From: Streptomyces candidus | GTDB lineage: Bacteria; Actinomycetota; Actinomycetes; Streptomycetales; Streptomycetaceae | Assembly: GCF_014207445.1 (NCBI RefSeq) | Contig: NZ_JACHEM010000014.1 | Location: forward strand, 1-64,000 | Length of the DNA: 64,000 bases | Reading direction: 5' to 3' | Shown here: one piece after another, positions 16,067 through 24,541 of the stretch | How positions within the stretch are numbered: the stretch's first letter is position 1 | Layout of the letters: every line of letters begins with the position of its first letter | Position numbers and translations under genes: made by a program | The notes under the pieces: generated by a model | Databases searched by the model: none | What the model was told of the DNA's origin: nothing | Seen by the model: the letters and a program-made list of their open reading frames with translations, nothing else

Positions 16067-16804
16067 CTACTCCGCTGGTGCTGCCAGCCGGAGTCCCACG
16101 CCGATCGCTGCCAAGTCCCTTTCATAGGCGCCGTGTCGACGGGCACACCGGGCCAGGTCTCGGTCGTGGCAGAACGCGCCCCCTCGGGTGACGTGCGGAT
16201 CGAATGCCCAGTCCTCGGTGCTCGGTACCTCGTGGGGAGCGCCCGGGTAGGGGGCATAGAGGGTGGAGGTCCACTCGTCGGCGTTTCCTGCCATGTCCAG
16301 CACACCGAACGGGCTGGCGCCTGCCGGGAACGAGCCGACCGGCATCGTGGTGCCGATACCGAGGTCTACCAGATTGGCCAGGCCGGTGCGGTACTGCGCG
16401 CCCCAGGGGAACTCCCGGCCGTCATCGCCCCGGGCGGCGCGCTCCCACTCGCCCTCCGTGGGCAGCCTCACCCCCGGGTCGTCGAGCTGTTCCCCGAGCC
16501 ACTGGCAGTAGGCCATCGCCGCGTCCCAGGTGACCCCGACGATCGGGTGGTTCGCCGATGTCTGCGGAGTCGGTCTGCCGGTGGCCGCCGCGAAGAGCGT
16601 CCACTGACCGACCGTGACCTGGGTGCGGGCGATCCGAAATGCCGGGACGCGGATCTCCGCGCGCGGGGCCTCCTTCCTGTACCACTCCACCGGCACCCCG
16701 GTATCGGCATAGCGGAGCGCCACCTCTGCCACCTCATCGATCGGCGTACCCCGACGCAGCAACCCGGCCGGTATCTCGACCCAGTCCACCTGCTCCACCC
16801 GCAT
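16067..16804 (-). CDS. FGE/SUMF1-like (EgtB/PvdO fold) protein
   Basis: A 245-residue protein of the formylglycine-generating-enzyme fold. Motifs in order are WVEIPAGLLRRGT, RIARTQVTVGQWTLF, HPIVGVTWDAAMAYCQWLG, RLPTEGEWERAARG, FGVLDMAGNADEWTST and TRGGAFCHD. The fold is typical of FGE and related non-heme or copper enzymes. In true FGE two active-site Cys lie in a C-x4-C arrangement after RGGS; here the Cys are seven residues apart (FCHDRDLARCARR). A sulfatase-activating role is therefore doubtful, and no sulfatase gene is nearby. It may modify another substrate. Confidence 0.82.
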   Translation of the reverse strand: MRVEQVDWVEIPAGLLRRGTPIDEVAEVALRYADTGVPVEWYRKEAPRAEIRVPAFRIARTQVTVGQWTLFAAATGRPTPQTSANHPIVGVTWDAAMAYCQWLGEQLDDPGVRLPTEGEWERAARGDDGREFPWGAQYRTGLANLVDLGIGTTMPVGSFPAGASPFGVLDMAGNADEWTSTLYAPYPGAPHEVPSTEDWAFDPHVTRGGAFCHDRDLARCARRHGAYERDLAAIGVGLRLAAPAE

Positions 16805-17073
16805 GGTCTCTCCTCAGCTCGGCCGAACAGCTTGCATGATCACCTTTATGGACTCGGCGGGCCTCGGCCGATGGACCTGCCTCGGAGGTGACTTTGGAAC
16901 CAGGACCCGCAGCCGTCATCCGCTGGTGCTTCGTCATGGTGGGGGCGTCGAGCGCGTCGAGGGCCCCGCCCCGGCCCAGGGGCCAGCCGGTGGCCGGTCC
17001 GCGACAGCGCACGCGGTATCAGCAACCGTGCCGGCGGACAACCCCCGTACGAAATGATTCCGCTGGACGAACT

Positions 17074-17490
17074 CTAGACGTCGCGGGCGTGGCCTCCCCT
17101 GCCTTCGAGGTGCCAGCGGATGATGCGTTCCGGGTGGATGCGGACCACGTCGTTGCTGAAGCAGTCCGGTGCCACGGACGGCACTTCGACCATGATCAGC
17201 TCGGCGCGGCCGCGGATCTTCACGCCGCGCCCCCATCCGGGGGCGGCGGCGGGTTCGTCCTGCGGGGTCATGTCGTCGACGACGAAGGCGACCTGCGGAT
17301 GGGCTTCGGCGTTACGGTACTTCCGGCTCTTCGCGTTGTCGGGGCCGCCGATGTCGACGGTCCCGCCCTCGTTGAGCCGGAAGCCGACCGGGCGCAGGGC
17401 CAGCGTCCCGTCCGGGGCCGCGGTAGCCAGCCGGCCGAGTCCCCGCCCGAGCAGATAGGCGCGTTCAGCAGCGGTGCAGAGTGAGTTCAT
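17074..17490 (-). CDS. PPOX-class F420-dependent oxidoreductase-like protein
   Basis: A 138-residue split beta-barrel flavin-binding protein. The N-terminus MNSLCTAAERAYLLGRGLGRLATAAPDG and RPVGFRLNEGGTVDIGG, then KSRKYRNAEAHPQVAFVVDD and RGVKIRGRAELI, match the small PPOX-class (pyridoxine 5'-phosphate oxidase-like) proteins that use F420 or FMN in actinomycetes. HPERIIRWHLEG near the end is typical of the F420 branch. ATG 17490 is preferred over an earlier ATG at 17511. The substrate is unknown. Confidence 0.85.
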   Translation of the reverse strand: MNSLCTAAERAYLLGRGLGRLATAAPDGTLALRPVGFRLNEGGTVDIGGPDNAKSRKYRNAEAHPQVAFVVDDMTPQDEPAAAPGWGRGVKIRGRAELIMVEVPSVAPDCFSNDVVRIHPERIIRWHLEGRGGHARDV

Positions 17491-17507
17491 GCCAGGAACG
17501 TAGAACC

Positions 17508-17700
17508 TCAACCTGGGTGGAGATCAAGCCCTTCAAAGGCGCTATTCGGATACACCGGGGCCAGGTCGATGCAGATCCACCAGTCCCGAGCCGGGTCTCC
17601 ACGGAAGGTGAGAACCTGATGCTGCCGGGGAGCTCGAAGTTCGGGTGTGGTCGATCCAATTCTGCGTGGAACCTGAGCGATGCGTCCTCCCTGCTCAGGT
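17508..17700 (-). pseudogene. Frame-split coding remnant, family not recognised
   Basis: On the minus strand one frame reads FHAELDRPHPNFELPGS, and an adjacent frame continues LTFRGDPARDWWICIDLAP and NSAFEGLDLHPG to a stop at 17508. Both halves look like genuine protein, and joining them needs a single frameshift near 17620. There is no clear start. It lies just upstream of the PPOX gene in the same direction. I do not recognise the family. Confidence 0.4.
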
Positions 17701-17779
17701 GACCGTGTAGCGGGGCGGTCGTCGGCTTGGAAACCCCGCGGGTTGAGCTGCCCCCTCTCACGGTGGCGGCGTCAGGCAC

Positions 17780-18004
17780 TCAGGCAGGCAAAGGCACGAT
17801 GCTCACCGCACGGTAGTCGTAACCGTCTTGCTTGAAGCCGGGAGCTTCCCACGCAAGGTTCACCTGCTGCCCGGGGAACAATGCACGGAAGCCAGCCATC
17901 TGAATGTTGGAGTAATGGCCGAAGCAGCCGCCGGGAGTCTCCGGCGAGTCGAGCACACCCCATCCCTCTTCCTCGCTCCACCAGCGAACAGTCGCAGTCA
18001 CCAT
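17780..18004 (-). CDS. Cold-shock-domain-like small protein
   Basis: A 74-residue protein, the length of a single cold-shock domain: VTATVRWWSEEEGWGVLDS, GGCFGHYSNIQMAGFRALF, GQQVNLAWEAPGF and a final basic/aromatic strand. In CspA the RNA-binding motifs are KGFGFI and VFVHF; here they read EGWGVL and CFGHYS, so several aromatic contacts are altered but the layout is kept. It probably binds nucleic acid or has been re-purposed. ATG 18004 starts the domain. A 16-bp palindrome lies 84 bp upstream. Confidence 0.7.
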   Translation of the reverse strand: MVTATVRWWSEEEGWGVLDSPETPGGCFGHYSNIQMAGFRALFPGQQVNLAWEAPGFKQDGYDYRAVSIVPLPA

Positions 18005-18087
18005 GCCCGGAACCCTACGAGCTCTGAGATTTCCGAGCACAGACGTCCTGGTCTGGCTGCTCCTGTTTCATCCCACGACATCCGGAA

Positions 18088-18103
18088 CGCTGGGAACCCA
18101 GCG
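18088..18103. promoter_or_regulatory. 16-bp palindrome upstream of the cold-shock-like gene
   Basis: CGCTGGGAACCCAGCG is a perfect inverted repeat of 7+2+7. It lies in the 276-bp gap upstream of the cold-shock-like gene and downstream of the next gene, so it could be an operator or a short terminator. Confidence 0.5.
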
Positions 18104-18280
18104 CGGTCACGCGCTGACGGACACCATTCCACTGCTGATCAACCATGCGCAGAACATGCGCGGGGTCACTGACAGTGAAGCCGGCCACGGGCCACTCACG
18201 CCCTGCGGGTTCGTGCGGTTTCTAGCACCGCGCGGGCCGCGTCGGATACGAGCCCCTGCGATGCCGGCACCCCAGAGTGA

Positions 18281-19231
18281 CTACCGGTCACCATCGGGCG
18301 CGGAGCACGCGTCACTGTCCGGCAGGACAGCACAGAGCAGCGGGCGGTGTTCGGTGAGAGGCAGGACTCGGGCGGCTCGGGCATCGGTCATCTGGGCGGT
18401 GAGCTGCCGGAAGTGGGTGTCGTCGACGATCGCGTGGTTGAACGTGCCGTCGTGCGCCTCCCAGACGAACTCGGCAGATTCGTCCTGGGGCAGTGCGGCA
18501 AGGACGGCGGTGACGTCCGGGTTCAGGTCGGGCCAGACGCTCAGAAGTGCGCGCGGGCCCAGGCCGACTCGCACCGCGTCCAGATTTTTGGGTGTGATGC
18601 GGTGCCAGCGGGCGGCGTTGCGGACGTAGCTTTCCTCAAGGAGCAGTGTTCGGCGTGAGGCCAGTTCGGTGCGCACGCGCATCCAGAAGTTCTCGTCGGC
18701 CGGTTCTGTCACTTCCGCTTCGTCGAACTCGGCCGCGTAGGGCGAGGCTGCCAGCGGTCGCGGGAAGAGGCCGAGTTCGCGGGTGCGCGCCACAGCGTGC
18801 GGGCAGGGCTGTTCGCTGCCCACGTACAGGTACTGATCCCACCCGACGTGCACGGTGAAGGTGTCTCCGGCCTCCAGTCGGCACCAGGCGCCCTGGTCGC
18901 GGAGCATGACGCGGATCAGTTCCAGGGCGACCGGGAGGGAGACCTCGGCCCCGTCGTGGTAGCCGGTGAGGTCGGGTGGGAAGAGCCCGTCGAGGCCGTG
19001 CCCTGCAACGGAGGGCTCTGCGCCGAAGTGGACGTAGCCCGCGACCGCAGGGTCGCGGATCTCCAGCCGGTCGATGCCCGCATCCTGCGCGAAGGCAGCG
19101 ACCGCCGCCAGGTAGGCCGCTTCGACAGGCCCGTGATCGCTGATCGTGTCCTCGGCACCGATGTAGCGCCCCTGCTCGTCGCGGTCAGCGGGGTCGTACT
19201 TGGTGATCTGGTGAACGAAGGCCGGTGGCAC
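18281..19231 (-). CDS. Conserved Streptomyces protein, function unknown
   Basis: A 316-residue soluble protein starting MPPAFVHQITKYDPADRDEQG. The motifs HQITKYDPADRD, ISDHGPVEAAYLAAVAAFA, GLDGLFPPDLTGYHDGAEV and MLRDQGAWCRLE are those of a conserved actinomycete family often labelled only as RNA-binding or hypothetical. I see no RNA-binding motif. A C-terminal part contains WPDLNPDVTAVLAALP and FVWEAHDGTFNHAIVDD. It stands alone, with no operon partner, so context gives no clue. Confidence 0.8.
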   Translation of the reverse strand: MPPAFVHQITKYDPADRDEQGRYIGAEDTISDHGPVEAAYLAAVAAFAQDAGIDRLEIRDPAVAGYVHFGAEPSVAGHGLDGLFPPDLTGYHDGAEVSLPVALELIRVMLRDQGAWCRLEAGDTFTVHVGWDQYLYVGSEQPCPHAVARTRELGLFPRPLAASPYAAEFDEAEVTEPADENFWMRVRTELASRRTLLLEESYVRNAARWHRITPKNLDAVRVGLGPRALLSVWPDLNPDVTAVLAALPQDESAEFVWEAHDGTFNHAIVDDTHFRQLTAQMTDARAARVLPLTEHRPLLCAVLPDSDACSAPDGDR

Positions 19232-19566
19232 GAGGCTCCTCGGAGACGGAAGGGGCGCTCAGCGTAGAGCGCCGGCCGATCATGCCATTTCCGGGTCCGC
19301 CTGCTCGAAGCAGGACGTTGCGAGGCAGGCCGTGGCCTGATGCGAAAGTGCCGTCGTTGATCGCCGCGGAAGACGAGATGCCGGAGAGCCTTGCGAGGTT
19401 CTGGCTCGTAGCCCGTTCGCTCAGGACAGAGATCGAGGGGTGCACGCATGTGGCTTCGACCGCGCCAGTGAAGGTCCGCACCTCAACGCTGATCCACATG
19501 AGGACACGCGAGCGCCCGATGCCGTAAACGCTCCGGCATCCGCGCAGGTTCCCGCTCCCTACGCGG
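19232..19566. other. Intergenic region, no gene seen
   Basis: About 335 bp between the conserved hypothetical gene and a broken SUKH-like gene. The original 5' or 3' parts of lost genes could lie here, but no protein match is visible. Confidence 0.4.
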
Positions 19567-19947
19567 TCACATCGGAGCCCCGGGCGGCGCATAGTGATTC
19601 AAGTAGTCCTGCAGCCGCGGCTCCAGCGGTGGCAGTCGACTGGCGGCGACCGCATGCCGGAGGCGGTTCTCGATCCAGAACCGATGGGCAAACTCCTCGA
19701 ACGACGGCGCACACCACGTGATCGCGGCCTTCTGCTCCTCCGCGTCCTCAAGATCAGTCTGTGTCTCCTCCCCGTCGCGCCGCGCCTCGTGCTCAGACTC
19801 GTAGTCGAGGTCGGAGTAGACCACGAACGCCACATTCCTTGGGCGCAGGTAGAGGTACCAGATGACACAGTCCTGTTGATCCCGGAAAAACCGCACCAGG
19901 AAGGTGGCCCGTGCTGTACCTGGACGCCAGCGATCCCGCTGATCCAC
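19567..19947 (-). pseudogene. C-terminal fragment of a SUKH/SMI1-KNR4-like protein
   Basis: The minus strand reads DQQDCVIWYLYLRPRNVAFV, an acidic linker (DLDYESEHEARRDGEE), then APSFEEFAHRFWIENRLR and LPPLEPRLQDYLNHY. The IWYLYL and SFEEFxxRFWxEN pattern is the C-terminal half of SUKH-superfamily (SMI1/KNR4) proteins, which include toxin immunity proteins. The N-terminal half with its conserved WxxP and glycine motifs is missing, and the nominal start at 19947 lies inside an opposing frame. Probably broken. Confidence 0.55.
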
Positions 19948-20183
19948 GCGTACGTGATCACGACAAGCAAGGCCGGTCCGCCACCGTCAGCTCCCACCCG
20001 ATGTGGCAGTCGATCACCTCACTCCTGCACCACACCGCGGAAGCGCTGGAGTGCGGTGAGCCCGTCGACAGATACCTCCGCCCCACCGAGCGAAGCGACT
20101 TTCAGCAGTGGCGCTTCGTCGGTGAACCGGAACCGCCCAAGGAGCGGAGAATCGCCAAGTACGGGGTGACGATCGACGATTAA
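19911..20183 (+). pseudogene. Second SUKH-like C-terminal fragment, head-to-head with the first
   Basis: The plus strand reads PVLYLDASDPADPRV, SSHPMWQSITSLLHHTAEAL and GEPVDRYLRPTERSDFQQW, resembling the end of another SMI1/KNR4-type protein. It begins without its N-terminal half and overlaps the opposing fragment by about 37 bp. It may be expressed from GTG 19911, but a domain this truncated is unlikely to fold as SUKH. The family call is moderate. Confidence 0.5.
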
Positions 20184-20543
20184 AGACCGTGTCTGACCAC
20201 AATCACGCCGCGCACAGTCGTTCTCTGAGGACGCGGCGCTGCGTGTCCGAGTGTCATAGGTGCGGCCAACCAGCGTGGCGGCGTGGGCCGCGAACATGTA
20301 CTCGTGGGTGCACTGAGCTGTGGATGTCGCACCGTTCACCGTGAAGCGCTTCACGTGCTGCGTTCTGGCCTCGGTGCCGTCTACCTCGACGCCCACTGCA
20401 ACGATGGCTGGCCACCCTGAGTGCTGCCTTCGTACGAACGCGCGCTGTCCATAGGCAGGGAGTCGCTGGCAGACGGCGCGCGCTCCCGACGTGACGGTCC
20501 GGGCGACAGCGGCCGGGACCGGAAGCGAGCGGTACCCTCCCGG
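20184..20543. other. Intergenic region, no gene recognised
   Basis: A minus-strand stretch near 20300-20396 reads VKRFTVNGATSTAQCTHEYM and could be a decayed coding piece, but no family is recognised and no start or stop fits. Confidence 0.35.
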
Positions 20544-20777
20544 TCACGTCATACGCCCGTCCTGCCCCGGGGGCGGCTGCCGGATGTCGACGTACACCCG
20601 GGCCTGGACCCCATGTTGGCCCGGGACGCGGGCCCGCACCGTGGTGGTGGCCGCCCACCGCTCCCCCAGGACACGGCACACTTCGAGGAGGGTGTCCTCG
20701 TCGAGGGCGTGGACGGTGAGTACGGCAAGGCCCGGCTCGGGCAGGTGGGTGCCCAGCGCATCGTCGGTGAGTTCCAT
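20544..20777 (-). CDS. DUF6207 family protein
   Basis: A 77-residue protein. HLPEPGLAVLTVHALDED, LLEVCRVLGERWAATTTVR and GQHGVQARVYVDIRQP follow the conserved pattern of the small Streptomyces DUF6207 family (EPGLAVVDVAA... RWATATA... YLDLRQ). The function is unknown. ATG 20777 starts the conserved part. These genes are often multi-copy in Streptomyces; a decayed copy with high DNA similarity lies at 24542-24640. Confidence 0.8.
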   Translation of the reverse strand: MELTDDALGTHLPEPGLAVLTVHALDEDTLLEVCRVLGERWAATTTVRARVPGQHGVQARVYVDIRQPPPGQDGRMT

Positions 20778-21099
20778 GCCAGCAGGAACGCGGCCGCCCC
20801 ACCACCGGTTACCGGCGGGCCCGGGGTTCACCCGGTCGAGAACGCACCCCGGGCAGCCGGTACCTGGCAACGGCGCATGCTCCTCCGCCTTCGCCAGGAC
20901 CGAACCGGGGCAGGTGTGCCGCATTCTGCACCGTCTGGTGTGTGTCCCGGCGAGAAGTTGACGGACGTGGGTGAGGTGCTGCCATGGTTCGACGCGCTGC
21001 GGAGGGTGAACGCGGAGCGGGCCCGGGAAGTCTGGTCACAAGCACAGCCGCAGCATCGTTGTCCGGGATTCGGGCCCTCCGGCACCTCGCGGGGGTTTT
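20778..21099. other. Intergenic region with a possible coding scrap
   Basis: Plus-strand bases around 20955-21050 read KLTDVGEVLPWFDALRRVN, which looks protein-like but has no family or clear start. No other feature seen. Confidence 0.35.
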
Positions 21100-22296
21100 T
21101 CATGTGAGGGTGCGGGACAGCGGAAGCCGTGTGAAGCGGATGGTGTCGTGGGAGCCCCGTGGGCCCGTCTCGTAGAGAAGTCCCGCCGTGATGACGCCCG
21201 TTTGTACCAGGTCCGAGTAGCCGGCCGGGTCTTTTGACGCTGTCCACACCGGTCGCCATGACCGGCCACCGTCGCTACTGGCCCGTACCTGCATGGCCTG
21301 TCTCCGTTTCGGGGCGGAAGGTCCGGAGTACAGCAACGGGCCCCGCCAGGCCGGTGTGGCGACTTGCAGCACGCTTCCTTGGACGATCGGTCCTGCCAGC
21401 AGGGGCTGCGGTTGGAAGGGGACGGAGAGCGTTTCGCCGCCGTCGGCGCTGTAGGCGTCCGCGCGATTACCGTCGGCCGTCGGGTCGTGGTCACGGGCGT
21501 TGATGTAGACCGTGCCGTCGGGCAGTTCGGCCAGGGTGCTCTCGTTGAGCGCGAGCGGGCCGTTCACCGAGCCGCTCACGTAGCCGATCCGCCAGGTATG
21601 GCCACCGTCGTCGCTGAGGAGCGAGTGTGCTCCGCTGCGGCCCGTGGTGCGTGAGCTGTGATTGGCCGGGACCAGGAGCCGGCCTCGGTCCGGGCCGTGC
21701 CGCAGGGCTACCGCATGGCCCGGCCCGACGGCGTACCAGCGCCAGTGCGCGGGTTTGACCGAACTTGTGATGTCCCGCTGCGGTGACCACGTTCTGCCGT
21801 TGTCGGTACTGCGCTGGACGTACACGCGGCGTGCCGAGGCCGCCGCCGTGCCGGACCTCACCTCCCGTTGGGTGGCTCCGCCGATGGTCCGGCACGTCAG
21901 CAGGACGACGTCTCCGCTGCCGGGGTCGATCACCGGCACGGGGTTGCCCACGGTGTCTCCTCCGGCGTCGGCCACCGTCTGGAGTGGCTGCCAGGTGCAT
22001 CCGCCGTCGAAGGAGCGTCGCAGGACCAGGTCGATGTCGCCGTCGTCGGCGGCGGAGTGCCGTCGGCCTTCGGCGAAGGCCAGCAGCGGACCGTCCGGCA
22101 CCTGGAGCGCTGCCGGGATACGAAAGGTGCGGTAGTCCGAATCGCCCGATCGGTACGGCACGGAAGTCCGGCACGACGCATGCTCGTACGCTGTGGCCGT
22201 CCCAGGCAGAAGTGCTCCTTGACCGGCGGCGACGACAACGGCAACGGCGAGTGCTAGTCGACAACCGACAGCGCCACGTCTCATCACGTCTCTCAT
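21100..22296 (-). CDS. Secreted exo-alpha-sialidase (GH33-like)
   Basis: About 398 residues with a Sec signal (RLALAVAVVVAAGQGALLP). The mature protein opens with YRTFRIPAAL, the FRIP motif carrying the first arginine of the sialidase triad. It has at least four Asp boxes (SFDGGCTW, STDNGRTW, SDDGGHTW, SSDGGRSW) on a six-bladed propeller. It should release terminal sialic acids from glycoconjugates outside the cell. Start options are ATG 22296 and ATG 22284. The first sits at the edge of a 22-bp tandem repeat that duplicates the sequence around the start. It is a single gene. Confidence 0.88.
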   Translation of the reverse strand: MRDVMRRGAVGCRLALAVAVVVAAGQGALLPGTATAYEHASCRTSVPYRSGDSDYRTFRIPAALQVPDGPLLAFAEGRRHSAADDGDIDLVLRRSFDGGCTWQPLQTVADAGGDTVGNPVPVIDPGSGDVVLLTCRTIGGATQREVRSGTAAASARRVYVQRSTDNGRTWSPQRDITSSVKPAHWRWYAVGPGHAVALRHGPDRGRLLVPANHSSRTTGRSGAHSLLSDDGGHTWRIGYVSGSVNGPLALNESTLAELPDGTVYINARDHDPTADGNRADAYSADGGETLSVPFQPQPLLAGPIVQGSVLQVATPAWRGPLLYSGPSAPKRRQAMQVRASSDGGRSWRPVWTASKDPAGYSDLVQTGVITAGLLYETGPRGSHDTIRFTRLPLSRTLT

Positions 22297-22338
22297 TTCT
22301 TGGGGTGCTTTCGTGCATTTCTTGGGGTGCTTTCGTGC
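22295..22338. repeat. 22-bp perfect tandem repeat at the sialidase 5' end
   Basis: The unit ATTTCTTGGGGTGCTTTCGTGC occurs twice without change (22295-22316 and 22317-22338, minus one base beyond 20 shown as key part TTCTTGGGGTGC). Read on the minus strand each unit ends in CCAAGAAAT, so the context of the first ATG is doubled. Confidence 0.9.
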
Positions 22339-22893
22339 GCTTTGACGCGTTCCGTGTGGTGAGCCTTCGCCTGACAACATAACGACCGAAAGCGGACCAA
22401 AGACCGTGTTTGCGAGGCAGGTGGATGAGTCCGACCAGATGGACGAGAGGGAGAGGGAACTACGCGGGGAAGGGCATTCGCGACACTCGCCGCTGTGGCT
22501 CTTCTCGTCGCCGGGAGTGCTGCCCGTGCGCGGACCGGCGACGAGGCACCTCCAGTGCTGGCGCTGACCGGAGTGGAGGACGTGGCGCCTGCCGACCTGG
22601 CGAGGCTGCCGAGCCCGGACCGGCCGGCGCTGCTCACGGGTTGCGGATCCGGCTCACGTCCCGATGTGCCCCCTTGATAAAGGCCTGGCGAATTCCCGCA
22701 CATATCGCCCTATGTGAGATAGACCACTTTCGGGGGCCATAGGCAGAGGCGGCCACCCCGGCCTACAGTCCTGTCGTTTGCGGAGTATTCGGCTCCGCGT
22801 TGTCCGGCCCAACCCTCCGCTCCGTACACGACCTGTACGCGCACGCAGAGACCGGGCCGATTCCCCGACTCACAAGGAACCGGGAACATCCGC
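22339..22893. other. Divergent intergenic region
   Basis: It holds the promoters of the sialidase (left) and the symporter (right). A plus-strand stretch 22480-22677 reads FATLAAVALLVAGSAARA followed by about 40 residues to a stop, like a secreted peptide, but it lacks a good start and ribosome site and is left uncalled. Confidence 0.45.
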
Positions 22894-24342
22894 ATGGGCA
22901 CGTTGGAAACCTGGGTCGTCGAGTTCAACGACGTCTTCTGGACATACCTGTTGATTCCGCTGGTCGCCGTCGCCGGCGTCTGGTTCACGCTGCGCTCCAA
23001 GGGCGTGCAGATCCGCCTGATCCCGGAAATGTTCCGGGTCTTCAGGGACAAGCCGCAGTCCGGCGTCAGCCCCTTCGGTGCCTTCACCATCTCCGCCGCC
23101 GCACGGATCGGCACCGGCAACATCGCCGGTGTGGCCACCGCCATCACCATGGGCGGCCCCGGAGCCGTCTTCTGGATGTGGGTGATGGCCCTGGTCGGCG
23201 GTGCCTCGGCGTTCGTCGAGTCGGTCCTGGCCCAGCTGTACAAGGTGCGCGACACCGAGCCCGGTACGTACCGAGGCGGCCCGGCCTACTACATGCAGAA
23301 GGCGCTCGGAATGCGCTGGCTCGGCGTGGTCTTCGCCGTTCTGATCACGCTCACGTTCGGGTTCGTGCTGACCGCGGTGCAGTCCAACACGATCACGGTG
23401 GCCACGAAGGGCTCCTTCGGCTCGGACGCCTCCTGGTTCAATCCCGTCCTCGGCATCGTGCTCGCCGCGCTGCTCGCGCTCGCGGTGTTCTTCGGCGTGA
23501 AGCGCCTGACCGCCGTCACCAAGGTCATCATCCCGGTGATGGCCGCGCTCTACCTGCTGACCGGCCTGGTCATCGTGCTCCTCAACCTCGGCAACGTGCC
23601 TGGCATACTCGCCGACATCATCGGCGGCGCCTTCGGCTTCCGCGAGGTCGCGGGCGGCGCCGTGGGTACGGCGATCCTGCAGGGCGTGCGGCGCGGCATG
23701 TTCTCCAACGAGGCGGGCATGGGTTCCGCCCCGAACGCCGCCGCGGCCGCGGAGACCACGCACCCGGTCAAGCAGGGCCTGGTCCAGACCCTCGGCGTCT
23801 ACTTCGACACCTTGGTCATCTGCACCATGACCGCCCTCGTGATCCTCTCCGCCAACCCGACCCTCGGTGAGCGCGGCGGCGCGGACGTCACGCAGGCCGC
23901 CTTCACCGGCGCGCTCGGCGACTGGGCCGGTCACCTGCTGACCCTGGTGGTCTTCATGGTCGCCTTCAGCTCCATGATCGGTAACTACTACTACGGCGAG
24001 TCCAACATCCAGTTCATCACCCGCAGCAAGAGCGTGATGAGCACGTACCGTGCGATGGTCGTCGCCTGCGCCGTTCTCGGCGCGATCGGCTCCGTCCCGC
24101 TGGTCTGGAGCCTCGCGGATGTCACGATGGGCGCGATGGCCCTGGTCAACCTGATCGCGATCATCCCCCTCAGCGCGGTCGCCTTCCGCCTCCTCGACGA
24201 CTACCTGGCCCAGCGCCGCCAGGGCCTCGACCCGGTCTTCCGCAAGGACAAGGTCCCGGGCCTGCGCGGCGAGGTGGAATGCTGGGGCCCGTCGGACCAG
24301 GACGCCGCGCCGCAGGAGCGGATGCCGGTCCGCTCGCTCTGA
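22894..24342 (+). CDS. Alanine/glycine:cation symporter (AGCS family)
   Basis: A 482-residue membrane protein with about ten helices. Family motifs are FGAFTISAAARIGTGNIAGVATAI (part of the glycine-rich substrate site), GAVFWMWVMALVGGASAFVE, YRGGPAYYMQ, GMFSNEAGMGSAPNAAAAA and FSSMIGNYYYGE. It imports alanine or glycine with Na+ or H+. The length is standard. AAGGAACCGGGA precedes the ATG at 22894. It is a single gene with a strong hairpin 37 bp after the stop. Substrate choice within the family cannot be read from the sequence. Confidence 0.95.
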   Translation: MGTLETWVVEFNDVFWTYLLIPLVAVAGVWFTLRSKGVQIRLIPEMFRVFRDKPQSGVSPFGAFTISAAARIGTGNIAGVATAITMGGPGAVFWMWVMALVGGASAFVESVLAQLYKVRDTEPGTYRGGPAYYMQKALGMRWLGVVFAVLITLTFGFVLTAVQSNTITVATKGSFGSDASWFNPVLGIVLAALLALAVFFGVKRLTAVTKVIIPVMAALYLLTGLVIVLLNLGNVPGILADIIGGAFGFREVAGGAVGTAILQGVRRGMFSNEAGMGSAPNAAAAAETTHPVKQGLVQTLGVYFDTLVICTMTALVILSANPTLGERGGADVTQAAFTGALGDWAGHLLTLVVFMVAFSSMIGNYYYGESNIQFITRSKSVMSTYRAMVVACAVLGAIGSVPLVWSLADVTMGAMALVNLIAIIPLSAVAFRLLDDYLAQRRQGLDPVFRKDKVPGLRGEVECWGPSDQDAAPQERMPVRSL

Positions 24343-24378
24343 CACACGGACGCGTCCTCGCGCGACCGTACGCATCGA

Positions 24379-24408
24379 AGGGCGGCATCCCGGGAGGGGT
24401 GCCGCCCT
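24379..24408 (+). terminator. Terminator hairpin after the AGCS gene
   Basis: AGGGCGGC (24379-24386) pairs with GCCGCCCT (24401-24408), with a GC-rich loop that can extend the stem. It lies 36 bp after the stop. Confidence 0.8.
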
Positions 24409-24541
24409 CGGGCGTTTCGAGGCCGGACCCGAATCCCAGCTACCGAGTCGAGTCGAGTCGCGAAGGAATTGCGGGACGGGATGTCCCCGATAGTGGTGTG
24501 GAGACGCTGGTCGCGGGTGGAGGGTGAACGCGATTCACGGG

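Noticed and set aside
16067..16804. Canonical sulfatase-activating FGE
   Set aside because: Cys spacing differs and no sulfatase gene is adjacent, so only the fold is claimed.
22480..22677. Small secreted peptide gene before the symporter
   Set aside because: Signal-like text is present, but there is no convincing start codon with ribosome site.
22870..24375. 501-residue frame antisense to the AGCS gene
   Set aside because: Its His/Asp/Glu/Gly-rich text is the shadow of the symporter gene; no ribosome site or family.
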